DNA of 64,000 bases from a virus. Below the pieces are notes generated by a model. It was given only the letters and a program-made list of their open reading frames with translations. It was not told the DNA's origin and did not search any database. The position numbers were made by a program, and so were the translations under genes. This document shows positions 1 through 5,053 of this stretch, piece after piece. The stretch spans positions 1 through 64,000 of IMG/VR virus record IMGVR_UViG_3300001796_000003; one strand, 5' to 3'. Position 1 is the stretch's first letter. Each line of letters starts with the position of its first letter.

Positions 1-7
1 CCCCTAG

Positions 8-47
8 GCGTAGCAGTGTCAGCCGGCTCTGTACTAGCAGCCGGCTG
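8..47. repeat. 15-base repeat plus hairpin, copy 1
   Basis: GCGTAGCAGTGTCAG lies at 8-22 and recurs exactly at 721-735 and 1443-1457. It runs into a 9-bp hairpin, with stems 20-28 and 39-47 (core AGCCGGCT). Read on the minus strand, the strand of the nearby genes, the hairpin comes first and the conserved bases follow. The other two copies sit between a gene end and the next promoter, so a transcript-end, processing or insulator role is likely. There is no T-tract, so it is not a standard intrinsic terminator. Confidence 0.6.
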
Positions 48-96
48 CACCACTCTGAGCCAAGTCATCTCCGGAGCAGGGAGCACGCTCAGACTG

Positions 97-115
97 GAGG
101 GAGTGCCGTCCCTCG
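97..115 (-). terminator. Possible hairpin terminator downstream of the first 154-residue gene
   Basis: Complementary arms GAGGGA and TCCCTC surround a short loop about 40 bases past the stop of the minus-strand gene that ends at 151. The following bases are not T-rich, so termination is only a possibility. Confidence 0.3.
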
Positions 116-150
116 TTTCCTAGACTCGCCTCTACGCTCGCTCCTACTAC

Positions 151-615
151 TTACTTCACGAAGGCCCGCAGGTGCTCGGGCAGCTTGCTGATGTCGAGCT
201 GGACCTTCGGCTTGAGCTCTTCGAGGCGCTTGTCGATCTCCGCCTGCACGGCCAGCTTGGCCTCGGGGTCGGTCACCACGGAAAGCAGGACCTTGAGGTT
301 CTTGAGCTGTTCGTCACCGCTGCCGGTGCGGGAACCGGGATTCTTCGGGGCGTAGGTGACGCCACCGTTCATCCGCTTGTCCTTCCGCACCCAGTTGTTG
401 GTGAGGCCGGGGATGTACTTCTTCAGCGAGATCTCGTCGTTGCCGCCCGAGTTCTTCTGCACCTCGCCGTTGAGGAAGCCGAGGAGGATGCGCTCGTGGA
501 CCTTTTCCGTCTGGTCCTTGGTCCACTGCGTGGTCGACGGCACCGGGCCATCGAGCTTGCCATCGTTGCCGAAGACGGAGAGAACCGCGAGGTACACCAA
601 TTCGCCCTGAGTCAT
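151..615 (-). CDS. Conserved 154-residue protein, paralogue A
   Basis: Function not recognised. The start is the ATG at 615 (MTQGEL), because a GGAG ribosome site precedes it and the paralogue at 1826-2290 begins with the same residues. Both copies are exactly 154 residues, align without gaps, and differ at about 34 positions by eye (about 78% identity). The most conserved parts are PVPSTTQW, KNSGGNDEISL, NNWVRKDKRMNGGVTY and a charged C-terminal helix around QAEIDKRLEELKPKV. No membrane segment or signal peptide is visible. The gene is GC-rich with a strong preference for C- and G-ending codons, unlike the tail genes, which suggests high expression or a different origin. The promoter is probably the TATATT box at 692-697. 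Confidence 0.85.
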   Translation of the reverse strand: MTQGELVYLAVLSVFGNDGKLDGPVPSTTQWTKDQTEKVHERILLGFLNGEVQKNSGGNDEISLKKYIPGLTNNWVRKDKRMNGGVTYAPKNPGSRTGSGDEQLKNLKVLLSVVTDPEAKLAVQAEIDKRLEELKPKVQLDISKLPEHLRAFVK

Positions 616-691
616 GGTATTGCTCCTTGCTTGGACTACGTTCGAGTTGGACTGCACTATGATGAACTCTATGCTTCGTTCATCGTGACCT

Positions 692-697
692 AATATA
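692..697 (-). promoter_or_regulatory. Putative -10 box (TATATT) preceded by CCGAAC
   Basis: On the minus strand CCGAACC is followed at once by TATATT, about 75 bases before the start of the 154-residue gene. The same CCGAAC-pyrimidine-TATATT arrangement occurs at 1424-1436. A weaker form (CCGAACCTAGAGT) lies before the second paralogue near 2380-2396. The repetition in front of separate minus-strand genes suggests a shared promoter class. Confidence 0.4.
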
Positions 698-720
698 GGT
701 TCGGATGAGTCGGAGCGGGT

Positions 721-754
721 GCGTAGCAGTGTCAGCGGGCATGGTGACCCGCTG
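721..754. repeat. 15-base repeat plus hairpin, copy 2
   Basis: Exact second copy of GCGTAGCAGTGTCAG (721-735), continuing into a 7-bp hairpin with arms 733-739 and 748-754 (CAGCGGG/CCCGCTG). The stem sequence differs from copy 1 but still pairs, so the structure is kept while its bases vary. It lies between the stop of the 72-residue gene (782) and the promoter of the 154-residue gene. Confidence 0.65.
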
Positions 755-781
755 CATAGCTTACTTCGTGGGAGTAGTGAG

Positions 782-1000
782 TTAGGCTGCGCGGCGGGTG
801 TTCTGGTCGAGGTCCAGCGCCTTGATGCCCTTGCCGTTGAGGAAGCCGAGCATCACCGGGTCAGAGACCTGGACAGCGTCGTCGAACCACGAGGCGAGCG
901 GCTTGTCGCTCTCCACCTCGTCGAACTCAGCACGCTGGAAGAAGGGGTCGAAGGAGCCGAGCAGGACGCTGAGAGAGTTGGGGTACGAGATGAAGTGCAT
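782..1000 (-). CDS. 72-residue protein of unknown function
   Basis: A small minus-strand gene that starts at ATG 1000 after an AAGGAG ribosome site 6-7 bases upstream. The product (MHFISYPNSL to NTRRAA) has no recognised domain. Its segment MLGFLNG resembles LLGFLNG of the neighbouring 154-residue protein, a short match that may be chance. A TATAT-type box lies near 1055. GC-rich codon use matches the rest of the block. Confidence 0.7.
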   Translation of the reverse strand: MHFISYPNSLSVLLGSFDPFFQRAEFDEVESDKPLASWFDDAVQVSDPVMLGFLNGKGIKALDLDQNTRRAA

Positions 1001-1078
1001 GGTTGCTCTCCTTGGGTTGATATGTTGATGTGTGTTCGGTTCAGCGAGCAGGGATATAGAGTCCCCGCTCTTAGCTAC

Positions 1079-1378
1079 TTAGTTAAGGCACCACTTGCCG
1101 CCGTGCCTGTGGTACTTGTCAGTGCCACTCGCAGTTACTCCGCCTTCTTTGAACAGCTCGATGAGTTCTTTGTCAGCGCCTTTCTTCTTCAGCCACTCAG
1201 CGCCTTTCTCGACCGCCGCCTCATCATCAGCGGCTTCAGCAACCTCGAGATCGCACTCCCAGTAGACCTCAAAGTCTTCCTGAGAATCGTCCTCAAAGGT
1301 GAGAGTGAGCATGGTGAGCTGCTTGGGGTCATCCAAGTTCGGCTCGAAACCAACCATGAGGTGTTTGATAGTCTTCAA
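1079..1378 (-). CDS. Acidic 99-residue protein of unknown function
   Basis: Minus-strand gene encoding an acidic protein rich in D and E, with a helical middle part (VAEAADDEAAVEKG) and a glycine/histidine-containing end (YHRHGGKWCLN). The longest reading starts at TTG 1378, with AAAGG about 7 bases upstream. The first ATG is at 1357 but has no ribosome site, so the TTG start is preferred. A promoter box (TATATT, 1424-1429) is about 45 bases upstream. No family recognised. Acidic small phage proteins are often host-takeover factors, but nothing in the sequence shows that here. Confidence 0.65.
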   Translation of the reverse strand: MKTIKHLMVGFEPNLDDPKQLTMLTLTFEDDSQEDFEVYWECDLEVAEAADDEAAVEKGAEWLKKKGADKELIELFKEGGVTASGTDKYHRHGGKWCLN

Positions 1379-1423
1379 TCAGTTGCCTTTCAGTCAGTGG
1401 GCTTTATTACCTTATGACTTAAT

Positions 1424-1429
1424 AATATA
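1424..1429 (-). promoter_or_regulatory. Putative -10 box (TATATT) preceded by CCGAAC
   Basis: On the minus strand CCGAACT runs into TATATTATT upstream of the 99-residue gene. It repeats the arrangement seen at 692-703, and lies just past the third hairpin repeat, so each unit reads hairpin, conserved 15-mer, promoter, gene. Confidence 0.4.
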
Positions 1430-1442
1430 AGTTCGGTGTAGT

Positions 1443-1475
1443 GCGTAGCAGTGTCAGTGGGCACCTGGCCCACTG
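1443..1475. repeat. 15-base repeat plus hairpin, copy 3
   Basis: Third exact copy of GCGTAGCAGTGTCAG (1443-1457), followed by an 8-bp stem CAGTGGGC/GCCCACTG (1455-1462 and 1468-1475) with a 5-base loop. It lies between the end of the 23-residue gene and the promoter of the 99-residue gene. Confidence 0.65.
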
Positions 1476-1491
1476 AACTGTCTGACTGGTA

Positions 1492-1563
1492 TTACTTCAT
1501 GGCCTTGTGCCAGGCCGTCATGAAGACACCGAGGAACAACCCGTATCCGATGAGCCAGTACAT
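1492..1563 (-). CDS. Candidate 23-residue membrane peptide
   Basis: An ATG at 1563 follows the stop of the upstream 57-residue gene with a one-base gap, which favours translational coupling; there is no clear ribosome site of its own. The peptide starts MYWLIGYGLFLGVFMTAW and ends HKAMK. That is one short hydrophobic segment with a basic tail, the shape of a small inner-membrane peptide. Function unknown. The call rests on position and hydrophobicity only. Confidence 0.4.
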   Translation of the reverse strand: MYWLIGYGLFLGVFMTAWHKAMK

Positions 1564-1564
1564 C

Positions 1565-1738
1565 TTAGTACCAGCTCGCCATCGGCATCGAGTCGCTCGC
1601 CATGATCGGGTGCGGAGCGTGGATCATCTCGTAGCGGGTGAAGGGGTCATGGTTGATGAGCTCGGTCTGGAGCGTGGTCTTCGTCTTCACGTGGACGATG
1701 TTCGGGTTGCGGGAAGCGAGGAAGAGGATGAGCATCAT
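1565..1738 (-). CDS. 57-residue protein of unknown function
   Basis: Starts at ATG 1738 (a second ATG follows directly) with an AAGGAG site 7 bases upstream. The product begins MMLILFLASRNPN and ends PMASWY; the N-terminus is hydrophobic and the middle is polar with several T and H residues. No domain recognised. It is GC-rich like its neighbours and lies downstream of the second 154-residue paralogue. Confidence 0.6.
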   Translation of the reverse strand: MMLILFLASRNPNIVHVKTKTTLQTELINHDPFTRYEMIHAPHPIMASDSMPMASWY

Positions 1739-1767
1739 GTTCGTTCTCCTTGAGTTGGTCTCGTCAG

Positions 1768-1807
1768 TTGGGACATTATCCCAAGACAGCGAGGAGGATT
1801 TCTCCTC
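1768..1807 (-). terminator. Two small hairpins between the second 154-residue gene and the 57-residue gene
   Basis: TTGGGA/TCCCAA (1768-1784) and GAGGAG/CTCCTC (1791-1807) form two adjacent hairpins in the gap between 1739 and 1825. Neither is followed by a clear T-run on the minus strand. They could attenuate or process the transcript. Confidence 0.35.
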
Positions 1808-1825
1808 CCCACTGTTTCGACCTTA

Positions 1826-2290
1826 TTACTTCACCAGCGCCCGGAGGTGAGCCGGCAGAGCGTCGACGTTCAGCTCGACCTTCGGCTTCAGCTCCTCGAG
1901 ACGCTTGTCGATCTCGGCCTGAACCGCAGCCTTCGCGTCGCCATCCGTCACCATCGTCAGGAGGACCTTGAGGTTCTTCAGCGTCTCGTCACCAGCGCCC
2001 GTCCGGCTTCCGGGGTTCTTCGCCGTGTACGTCACCCCGCCGTTCATCCGCTTGTCCTTTCGGACCCAGTTGTTCACCAACCCGGGGATGTACTTCCGGA
2101 GGCTGATCTCGTCGTTGCCACCGCTGTTCTTGTTCACGTCACCCCGCTGGAACCCGAGGAGGACGAGGCCGTGGACCTTGTCGCTCTGCTCCTTCGTCCA
2201 CTGAGTGGTGGACGGGACCGGACCGTCGAGCTTGCCATTGTTGCCGAACACCGCGACCACGCTCATGAACACCAGTTCGCCCTGCGTCAT
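1826..2290 (-). CDS. Conserved 154-residue protein, paralogue B
   Basis: Near-twin of the protein at 151-615, with the same length and no gaps. The start is ATG 2290 (MTQGEL), preceded by AAGGAG and a 6-base spacer. Conserved blocks between the copies include SGGNDEISL, KYIPGL, NNWVRKDKRMNGGVTY and EIDKRLEELKPKV, so these probably carry the function. The N-terminal 25 residues and the loop after the first helix vary most. Function not recognised. Two copies in 2.3 kb, separated by four unrelated small genes, suggest an old duplication retained for dosage or divergence. Confidence 0.85.
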   Translation of the reverse strand: MTQGELVFMSVVAVFGNNGKLDGPVPSTTQWTKEQSDKVHGLVLLGFQRGDVNKNSGGNDEISLRKYIPGLVNNWVRKDKRMNGGVTYTAKNPGSRTGAGDETLKNLKVLLTMVTDGDAKAAVQAEIDKRLEELKPKVELNVDALPAHLRALVK

Positions 2291-2443
2291 TGTGTACTCC
2301 TTCGGTTGGTGCATCGTGTGAGAGGATGTCGATTCGGTTTTGGCCTACCCGCTGGCCTCGCCGTCGATAGAGGACTCTAGGTTCGGAGTGGTACTCACCG
2401 CATAAACACTCTGGCGGGCGCATTTTCTAAACAATTCCACTCA

Positions 2444-2512
2444 GGAAACATGGTGGGCCACACAATAGTTATTCCTGCCAACCCCGGAACACAAAGGGCC
2501 CACCATGTTTCC
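2444..2512. repeat. Perfect 16-bp inverted repeat with 37-base spacer
   Basis: GGAAACATGGTGGGCC at 2444-2459 is exactly inverted at 2497-2512. The spacer contains a smaller TTCC/GGAA pair. It lies in the 300-base gene-free gap between the minus-strand block and the plus-strand miniprotein array. A 16-bp perfect match is unlikely by chance. It could be a protein-binding site, a replication origin element, a bidirectional transcript end, or the footprint of a small element. No gene lies inside it. Confidence 0.75.
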
Positions 2513-2528
2513 CTATTAGGTAAACACA

Positions 2529-2556
2529 GGTACTAGTACCTTCGGGTACCGGTACC
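2529..2556 (+). other. Long hairpin capped by a UUCG tetraloop
   Basis: Two 12-base palindromes, GGTACTAGTACC and GGTACCGGTACC, flank TTCG. They pair with each other over 12 positions with one mismatch and one G-U pair, closing on a C(UUCG)G tetraloop, one of the most stable RNA loops. No T-run follows, so it is not an ordinary terminator. It ends 19 bases before the TATAAT box at 2576 and could isolate the array from upstream transcription, or be a DNA cruciform site. Confidence 0.6.
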
Positions 2557-2575
2557 CCGAAATTTACAGGTTGCG

Positions 2576-2581
2576 TATAAT
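2576..2581 (+). promoter_or_regulatory. -10 box (TATAAT) of the miniprotein array
   Basis: GTATAAT with no clear -35 element, 11 bases before the ATG of the first array gene (2593). Transcription would start only about 5 bases before that codon. Confidence 0.5.
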
Positions 2582-2592
2582 AGAGATGTCAA

Positions 2593-2670
2593 ATGAATCA
2601 ATACTATTACACAGCGGCCCTACTCATAGTTATTCACAAGTTGGGCCTCATATCCATCTACCCGTACTGA
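2593..2670 (+). CDS. Array miniprotein a (25 residues)
   Basis: First and shortest member of the 14-gene array. It is essentially only the shared core: LLIVIHKLGLI, then SIYPY. The DNA of the core closely matches that of the next gene (GCGGCCCTACTCAT against GCTGCTCTCCTCAT), supporting duplication. It ends before the second helix seen in other members, so it may be a truncated copy. A different frame from ATG 2586 reads 63 residues without the motif; I prefer the frame with the motif. Confidence 0.45.
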   Translation: MNQYYYTAALLIVIHKLGLISIYPY

Positions 2671-2676
2671 GCCACA

Positions 2677-2862
2677 ATGATCGAACACAATCGACTAGCT
2701 GCTCTCCTCATGATCGCGCGCAAATTGAACCTAATCACGCGGCCCGCCTTCGTTCACTCGCTAAGCCAATTCACTAATCGCTTCTTCATATCAGGTGGCA
2801 TATCACCTATCCTGGGACGCTCGCGCCCAGTACGCACGAGTACAAATCCTCCCCTCGTATAA
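2677..2862 (+). CDS. Array miniprotein b (61 residues)
   Basis: Starts at ATG 2677, six bases after the previous stop. The core LLMIARKLNLI (residues 10-20) matches the array consensus: two hydrophobics, two variable, hydrophobic, two variable, L-x-L, hydrophobic. It is followed by TRPAF and a second predicted helix (VHSLSQFTNRFF). The layout IARKLNL-turn-helix resembles a minimal helix-turn-helix. The stop codon lies inside the TATAAT box that serves the next gene. Confidence 0.6.
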   Translation: MIEHNRLAALLMIARKLNLITRPAFVHSLSQFTNRFFISGGISPILGRSRPVRTSTNPPLV

Positions 2863-2863
2863 T
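2858..2863 (+). promoter_or_regulatory. -10 box (TATAAT) 7 bases before an array gene
   Basis: GTATAAT, then AAAAGGA, then ATG at 2871. The spacing predicts transcription starting at or next to the start codon, as at several other genes in this window. Confidence 0.5.
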
Positions 2864-2870
2864 AAAAGGA

Positions 2871-3005
2871 ATGATGAAATTCGACTCTTACCTCTCACTC
2901 GTGAGCGTCATAAGCCAACTGGGCCTTGTATCGCAAGATGCCAAGCAAGCTGCACTCCTGAAGCTCATCGTGAGAGAATGGGCGGAACGGAACGGAAATG
3001 GTTAG
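2871..3005 (+). CDS. Array miniprotein c (44 residues)
   Basis: Begins MMKFDSYL and carries the core LVSVISQLGLV (residues 10-20), then a short SQDAK linker and a second amphipathic helix (AALLKLIVREWAERNG). Both helices are short, with leucines on one face, matching the family layout. AAAGGA lies directly before the ATG, too close for normal use unless the second ATG is the start. It is missed by length-filtered gene finding because it is under 60 residues. Confidence 0.6.
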   Translation: MMKFDSYLSLVSVISQLGLVSQDAKQAALLKLIVREWAERNGNG

Positions 3006-3054
3006 CAGCGCGGGAGCGGGTAGGAGTTCGTATGACAACCACACGAGGGTTTTG

Positions 3055-3231
3055 ATGGATGCAATATTTCAAGAGGTGGAACTATCAACTAAGTTCCTGT
3101 GGTTCCTGTGGAAGCTGCGGCTCGTTATCACAGCGGACTCGTATGAGGCCACCAGACGGGCCATGAATCAGCGATACTATCTAAAGAGGGCCGAGATCGA
3201 CAAGCGCAGGTTTCGTGGGGTAAGCATATGA
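3055..3231 (+). CDS. Array miniprotein d (58 residues)
   Basis: Starts at ATG 3055 after GAGGG with a 5-base spacer. The core is FLWFLWKLRLV, followed by ITADS and a basic second helix (EATRRAMNQRYYLKRAEIDKRR). It is the most tryptophan-rich and hydrophobic core of the set. It ends in ATATGA, so the next gene starts inside its stop (4-base overlap), a sign of coupled translation. Confidence 0.65.
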   Translation: MDAIFQEVELSTKFLWFLWKLRLVITADSYEATRRAMNQRYYLKRAEIDKRRFRGVSI

Positions 3232-3440
3232 TACAAAAAGACACTAAGCACGTTATGCAAGAAGACACTTGGGATGTTAATGATCCGCTCGCTATCAAGT
3301 TGATTGACTCGTGTTATTTCTTATTGGACACGATGCGCTCCCTGCAACTCATCACCTTTAACCCATTTTATCGTCTTGACTATATGGAGTACGACAGCCT
3401 TGTGTACAGGCTACGGTGGCGCTATTATGACCATAAATGA
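3228..3440 (+). CDS. Array miniprotein e (70 residues)
   Basis: Overlaps the previous gene by ATGA. It has a 30-residue acidic/polar N-terminal extension, then the core LLDTMRSLQLI, an ITFNPF linker and an aromatic, basic second helix (LVYRLRWRYYDHK). The DNA around the core (GACACGATGCG) is identical to that in gene g, so these two copies separated more recently than most. Confidence 0.7.
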   Translation: MIQKDTKHVMQEDTWDVNDPLAIKLIDSCYFLLDTMRSLQLITFNPFYRLDYMEYDSLVYRLRWRYYDHK

Positions 3441-3591
3441 AAGAGCGGGGTATGCGTGCTATATATTCTTTGAGATATTGGGCGACTTAAACCTGTGCCG
3501 CCACGGGCCGCATTGGAACCCATGGGAAGAGGAAGAAGTTGTTGCGAGGTTCTTTATGCTAGCAGAGGAGTACAACCATGATTTCCCCTGA
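3427..3591 (+). CDS. Array miniprotein f (54 residues)
   Basis: Starts at ATG 3427, overlapping gene e by 14 bases. The core FFEILGDLNLC is followed by RHGPHWNP, a run of acidic residues (EEEE) and a second helix (VVARFFMLAEEYNHDF). It is more acidic than other members. No external domain recognised; the core motif and position define it. Confidence 0.65.
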   Translation: MTINERAGYACYIFFEILGDLNLCRHGPHWNPWEEEEVVARFFMLAEEYNHDFP

Positions 3592-3763
3592 TTACTGGTC
3601 AGCTGACGAACACGAATATATAGAGTTGTATTGGTACAGGCTAATCGACACGATGCGTGCGCTTAACCTCATCTCTGACCACACACATACCTTGGTAGGC
3701 GGAATAAGCGGAATGGGAGTGTGGGATATCATGTGGAGATATAAAAGTGAAAGACCATTATGA
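3578..3763 (+). CDS. Array miniprotein g (61 residues)
   Basis: Starts at ATG 3578 with a good GAGGAG site 7 bases upstream, overlapping gene f by 14 bases. The core LIDTMRALNLI is almost the consensus and is nearly shared with e (LLDTMRSLQLI) and h (LIDMMRALNLA). A glycine-rich linker (VGGISGMG) leads to a short aromatic/basic helix (VWDIMWRYKSER). Confidence 0.7.
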   Translation: MISPDYWSADEHEYIELYWYRLIDTMRALNLISDHTHTLVGGISGMGVWDIMWRYKSERPL

Positions 3764-3890
3764 AGGGGCCAACCTGTGCCACTTCTTGATAGATATGATG
3801 CGGGCACTCAACCTCGCCAAGATCAACCCGGCCGCGGACCTTGCTACGTATTTTAGACTGGCGAGGCGTCTCAAGGAAGAATATGTATAG
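3747..3890 (+). CDS. Array miniprotein h (47 residues, GTG start)
   Basis: Starts at GTG 3747 with GGAGA 7 bases upstream, overlapping gene g by 17 bases. The core LIDMMRALNLA is followed by KINPAAD and a clear second helix (LATYFRLARRLKEEYV). With almost no extensions it is perhaps the clearest view of the basic fold: helix, proline turn, helix. It has a non-ATG start and falls below usual length cut-offs. Confidence 0.65.
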   Translation: MKDHYEGANLCHFLIDMMRALNLAKINPAADLATYFRLARRLKEEYV

Positions 3891-4107
3891 AGCGTACAAG
3901 TACGTTAAGCAGGGCATAGCCAATACTCATGCCTACAACCTGTTTTTGAGCTTCGAAGAGATTTGCCACAGATTAGGTCTGTGGCCCCACAGCATTGGCT
4001 GGTGGTCTTGTTCGACTGGTTTTAAGCGGCTCACCAAGAACATGCCCACCAGAGCCACTCAGGCAACTAGGCGCAGAGGGGCCGCGACCTCTCGGGAGCC
4101 GATTTAA
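3883..4107 (+). CDS. Array miniprotein i (74 residues)
   Basis: Starts at ATG 3883 after AAGGA, inside the end of gene h (8-base overlap). The core FEEICHRLGLW resembles the first helix and turn of a helix-turn-helix; PHSIGWWSCSTGFKRL follows where a recognition helix would be. The C-terminus is long, basic and rich in T, R and A (TRATQATRRRGAAT), unlike other members, and suggests nucleic-acid contact. It ends the first sub-block of the array. Confidence 0.65.
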   Translation: MYRAYKYVKQGIANTHAYNLFLSFEEICHRLGLWPHSIGWWSCSTGFKRLTKNMPTRATQATRRRGAATSREPI

Positions 4108-4238
4108 AATACGCGTAGTGTGTATCATCTGCCAACTTAATAAAATAAGCTAAGTGTTTTAATTCTGTAAACGAAATTGATGTTTTTAAAAAATGTGAAG
4201 GTATCGATTAACCAAACATATTGAATAACGCCCTGAGT

Positions 4239-4244
4239 TATAAT
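4239..4244 (+). promoter_or_regulatory. -10 box (TATAAT) before the second array sub-block
   Basis: TATAAT in the AT-rich 160-base gap (4108-4269) that splits the array, 25 bases before ATG 4270. No -35 is evident. Apart from this box I see nothing in the gap. Confidence 0.4.
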
Positions 4245-4269
4245 AGTTATATAGTCCGGGGCGCGCACG

Positions 4270-4473
4270 ATGGTACCAAATGGTCACACAGCCACTTACG
4301 TTTTCTTCACGAGTATTATAAAACTAGGCTTATGCGACCCCCAAGTTGGACTGGTTCGCTCAGTGGATCATTTCTTATATCGATGGGGACAAAAGATTGG
4401 ATATAGTTATGAGCACAGAGAGCGAAGACGAAAGCAAGACAGGAAGATTCGCCGCCAAACTAAAAAGACATAA
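4270..4473 (+). CDS. Array miniprotein j (67 residues)
   Basis: Starts at ATG 4270 with only a weak GGGG upstream. The core FFTSIIKLGLC is followed by DPQVGL and a second helix (VDHFLYRWGQKIGYSYEH). It ends with a very basic tail (ERRRKQDRKIRRQTKK) that could bind nucleic acid. It overlaps the next gene by 65 bases in another frame, the longest overlap in the array. Confidence 0.6.
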   Translation: MVPNGHTATYVFFTSIIKLGLCDPQVGLVRSVDHFLYRWGQKIGYSYEHRERRRKQDRKIRRQTKKT

Positions 4474-4582
4474 GGCAACTTTCCGTTTCTTTGATGTCCT
4501 TCTCAGGTTAAAACTACGCGGCACTCCTACTAAGCGCCTTGATTTCTGGCGCCTCATCCGTACCTTCCTTGAGATAAAGTAA
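4409..4582 (+). CDS. Array miniprotein k (57 residues)
   Basis: Starts at ATG 4409 within gene j. A charged N-terminal extension (STESEDESKTG, then basic) precedes the core FFDVLLRLKLR, a GTPTKR linker and a second helix (LDFWRLIRTFLEIK). Because two frames are coding over 65 bases, the basic tail of j and the N-terminus of k share DNA. Confidence 0.6.
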   Translation: MSTESEDESKTGRFAAKLKRHKATFRFFDVLLRLKLRGTPTKRLDFWRLIRTFLEIK

Positions 4583-4584
4583 TT

Positions 4585-4734
4585 ATGCCATCTAATTGGG
4601 CTTTAAAGTACGCTACGTACGAATTTATGTTCATGTTGATTAAACTGAAACTATCCAGGTATAGTCCGCCGAGTAGAAACGTAGAGGCGCTTATTAGGCG
4701 TCACAAGTCTCGTTACAGCACATCAATCGATTGA
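4585..4734 (+). CDS. Array miniprotein l (49 residues)
   Basis: Starts at ATG 4585, two bases after the previous stop. The core FMFMLIKLKLS fits the consensus without gaps, followed by RYSPPSR and a basic helix (NVEALIRRHKSRYS). It is under the usual length cut-off, and the motif is the main reason to call it. Confidence 0.6.
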   Translation: MPSNWALKYATYEFMFMLIKLKLSRYSPPSRNVEALIRRHKSRYSTSID

Positions 4735-4758
4735 TGTTGGGCTTACAGCACTACTTGA

Positions 4759-4764
4759 TATAAT
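4759..4764 (+). promoter_or_regulatory. -10-like box (TATAAT) in the gap before gene m
   Basis: TATAAT in the 148-base gap between genes l and m, more than 100 bases from the next convincing start. It may drive m and n with a longer leader. Confidence 0.3.
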
Positions 4765-4882
4765 AGAGTAGCAACTCAAGCCGGACTCAATATGAGAAAT
4801 TTTCGGTCTAAACAAATAAGAATATACAAGGAGGACTTGCACTTTTGTTAGTGGTCGTTTTTCTCACGTAAAGGAGTCTACC

Positions 4883-5044
4883 TTGGAACCAAAATACAAC
4901 GGCGAACCAGATAGTGTAACAGCAGGCGTCAGAGCAATTCTGCATTTCCTGCTTCTTGAGAATAAGATCATAGGGCAAGTTCGATATCAAGATTTTGAAG
5001 ACAAGGATGGCTTTTCAAAATACATGGTCATGTATTTCAAGTAG
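4883..5044 (+). CDS. Array miniprotein m (53 residues, TTG start, degenerate)
   Basis: Starts at TTG 4883 behind one of the best ribosome sites in the array (AAAGGAG, 6-base spacer). The core FLLLENKIIGQ keeps the hydrophobic pattern at the start but has I-I-G where others have L-x-L, so it is the most diverged member. The second helix is short and aromatic (FSKYMVMYFK). It could be an unrelated small gene; position and layout argue for membership. Confidence 0.5.
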   Translation: MEPKYNGEPDSVTAGVRAILHFLLLENKIIGQVRYQDFEDKDGFSKYMVMYFK

Positions 5045-5053
5045 AATAAACAT

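Noticed and set aside
721-754. Interpretation of the 15-mer hairpins as intrinsic terminators
   Set aside because: No T-run follows on the coding strand in any of the three copies, so only the structure and repeat are reported.
172-2380. Long plus-strand open frames opposite the minus-strand genes (172-693, 719-1417, 1847-2380)
   Set aside because: They are antisense shadows of GC-rich coding DNA: no ribosome sites, low-complexity products rich in L, V and R, and the paralogue conservation follows the minus-strand frame.
2586-2777. 63-residue frame starting MSNESILL
   Set aside because: It overlaps array genes a and b in another frame, lacks the family core, and its ATG is only 4 bases after the -10 box. 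I kept the frames with the motif.
4790-4849. 19-residue frame MRNFRSKQ... between array genes l and m
   Set aside because: Too short, no array core and no upstream ribosome site.
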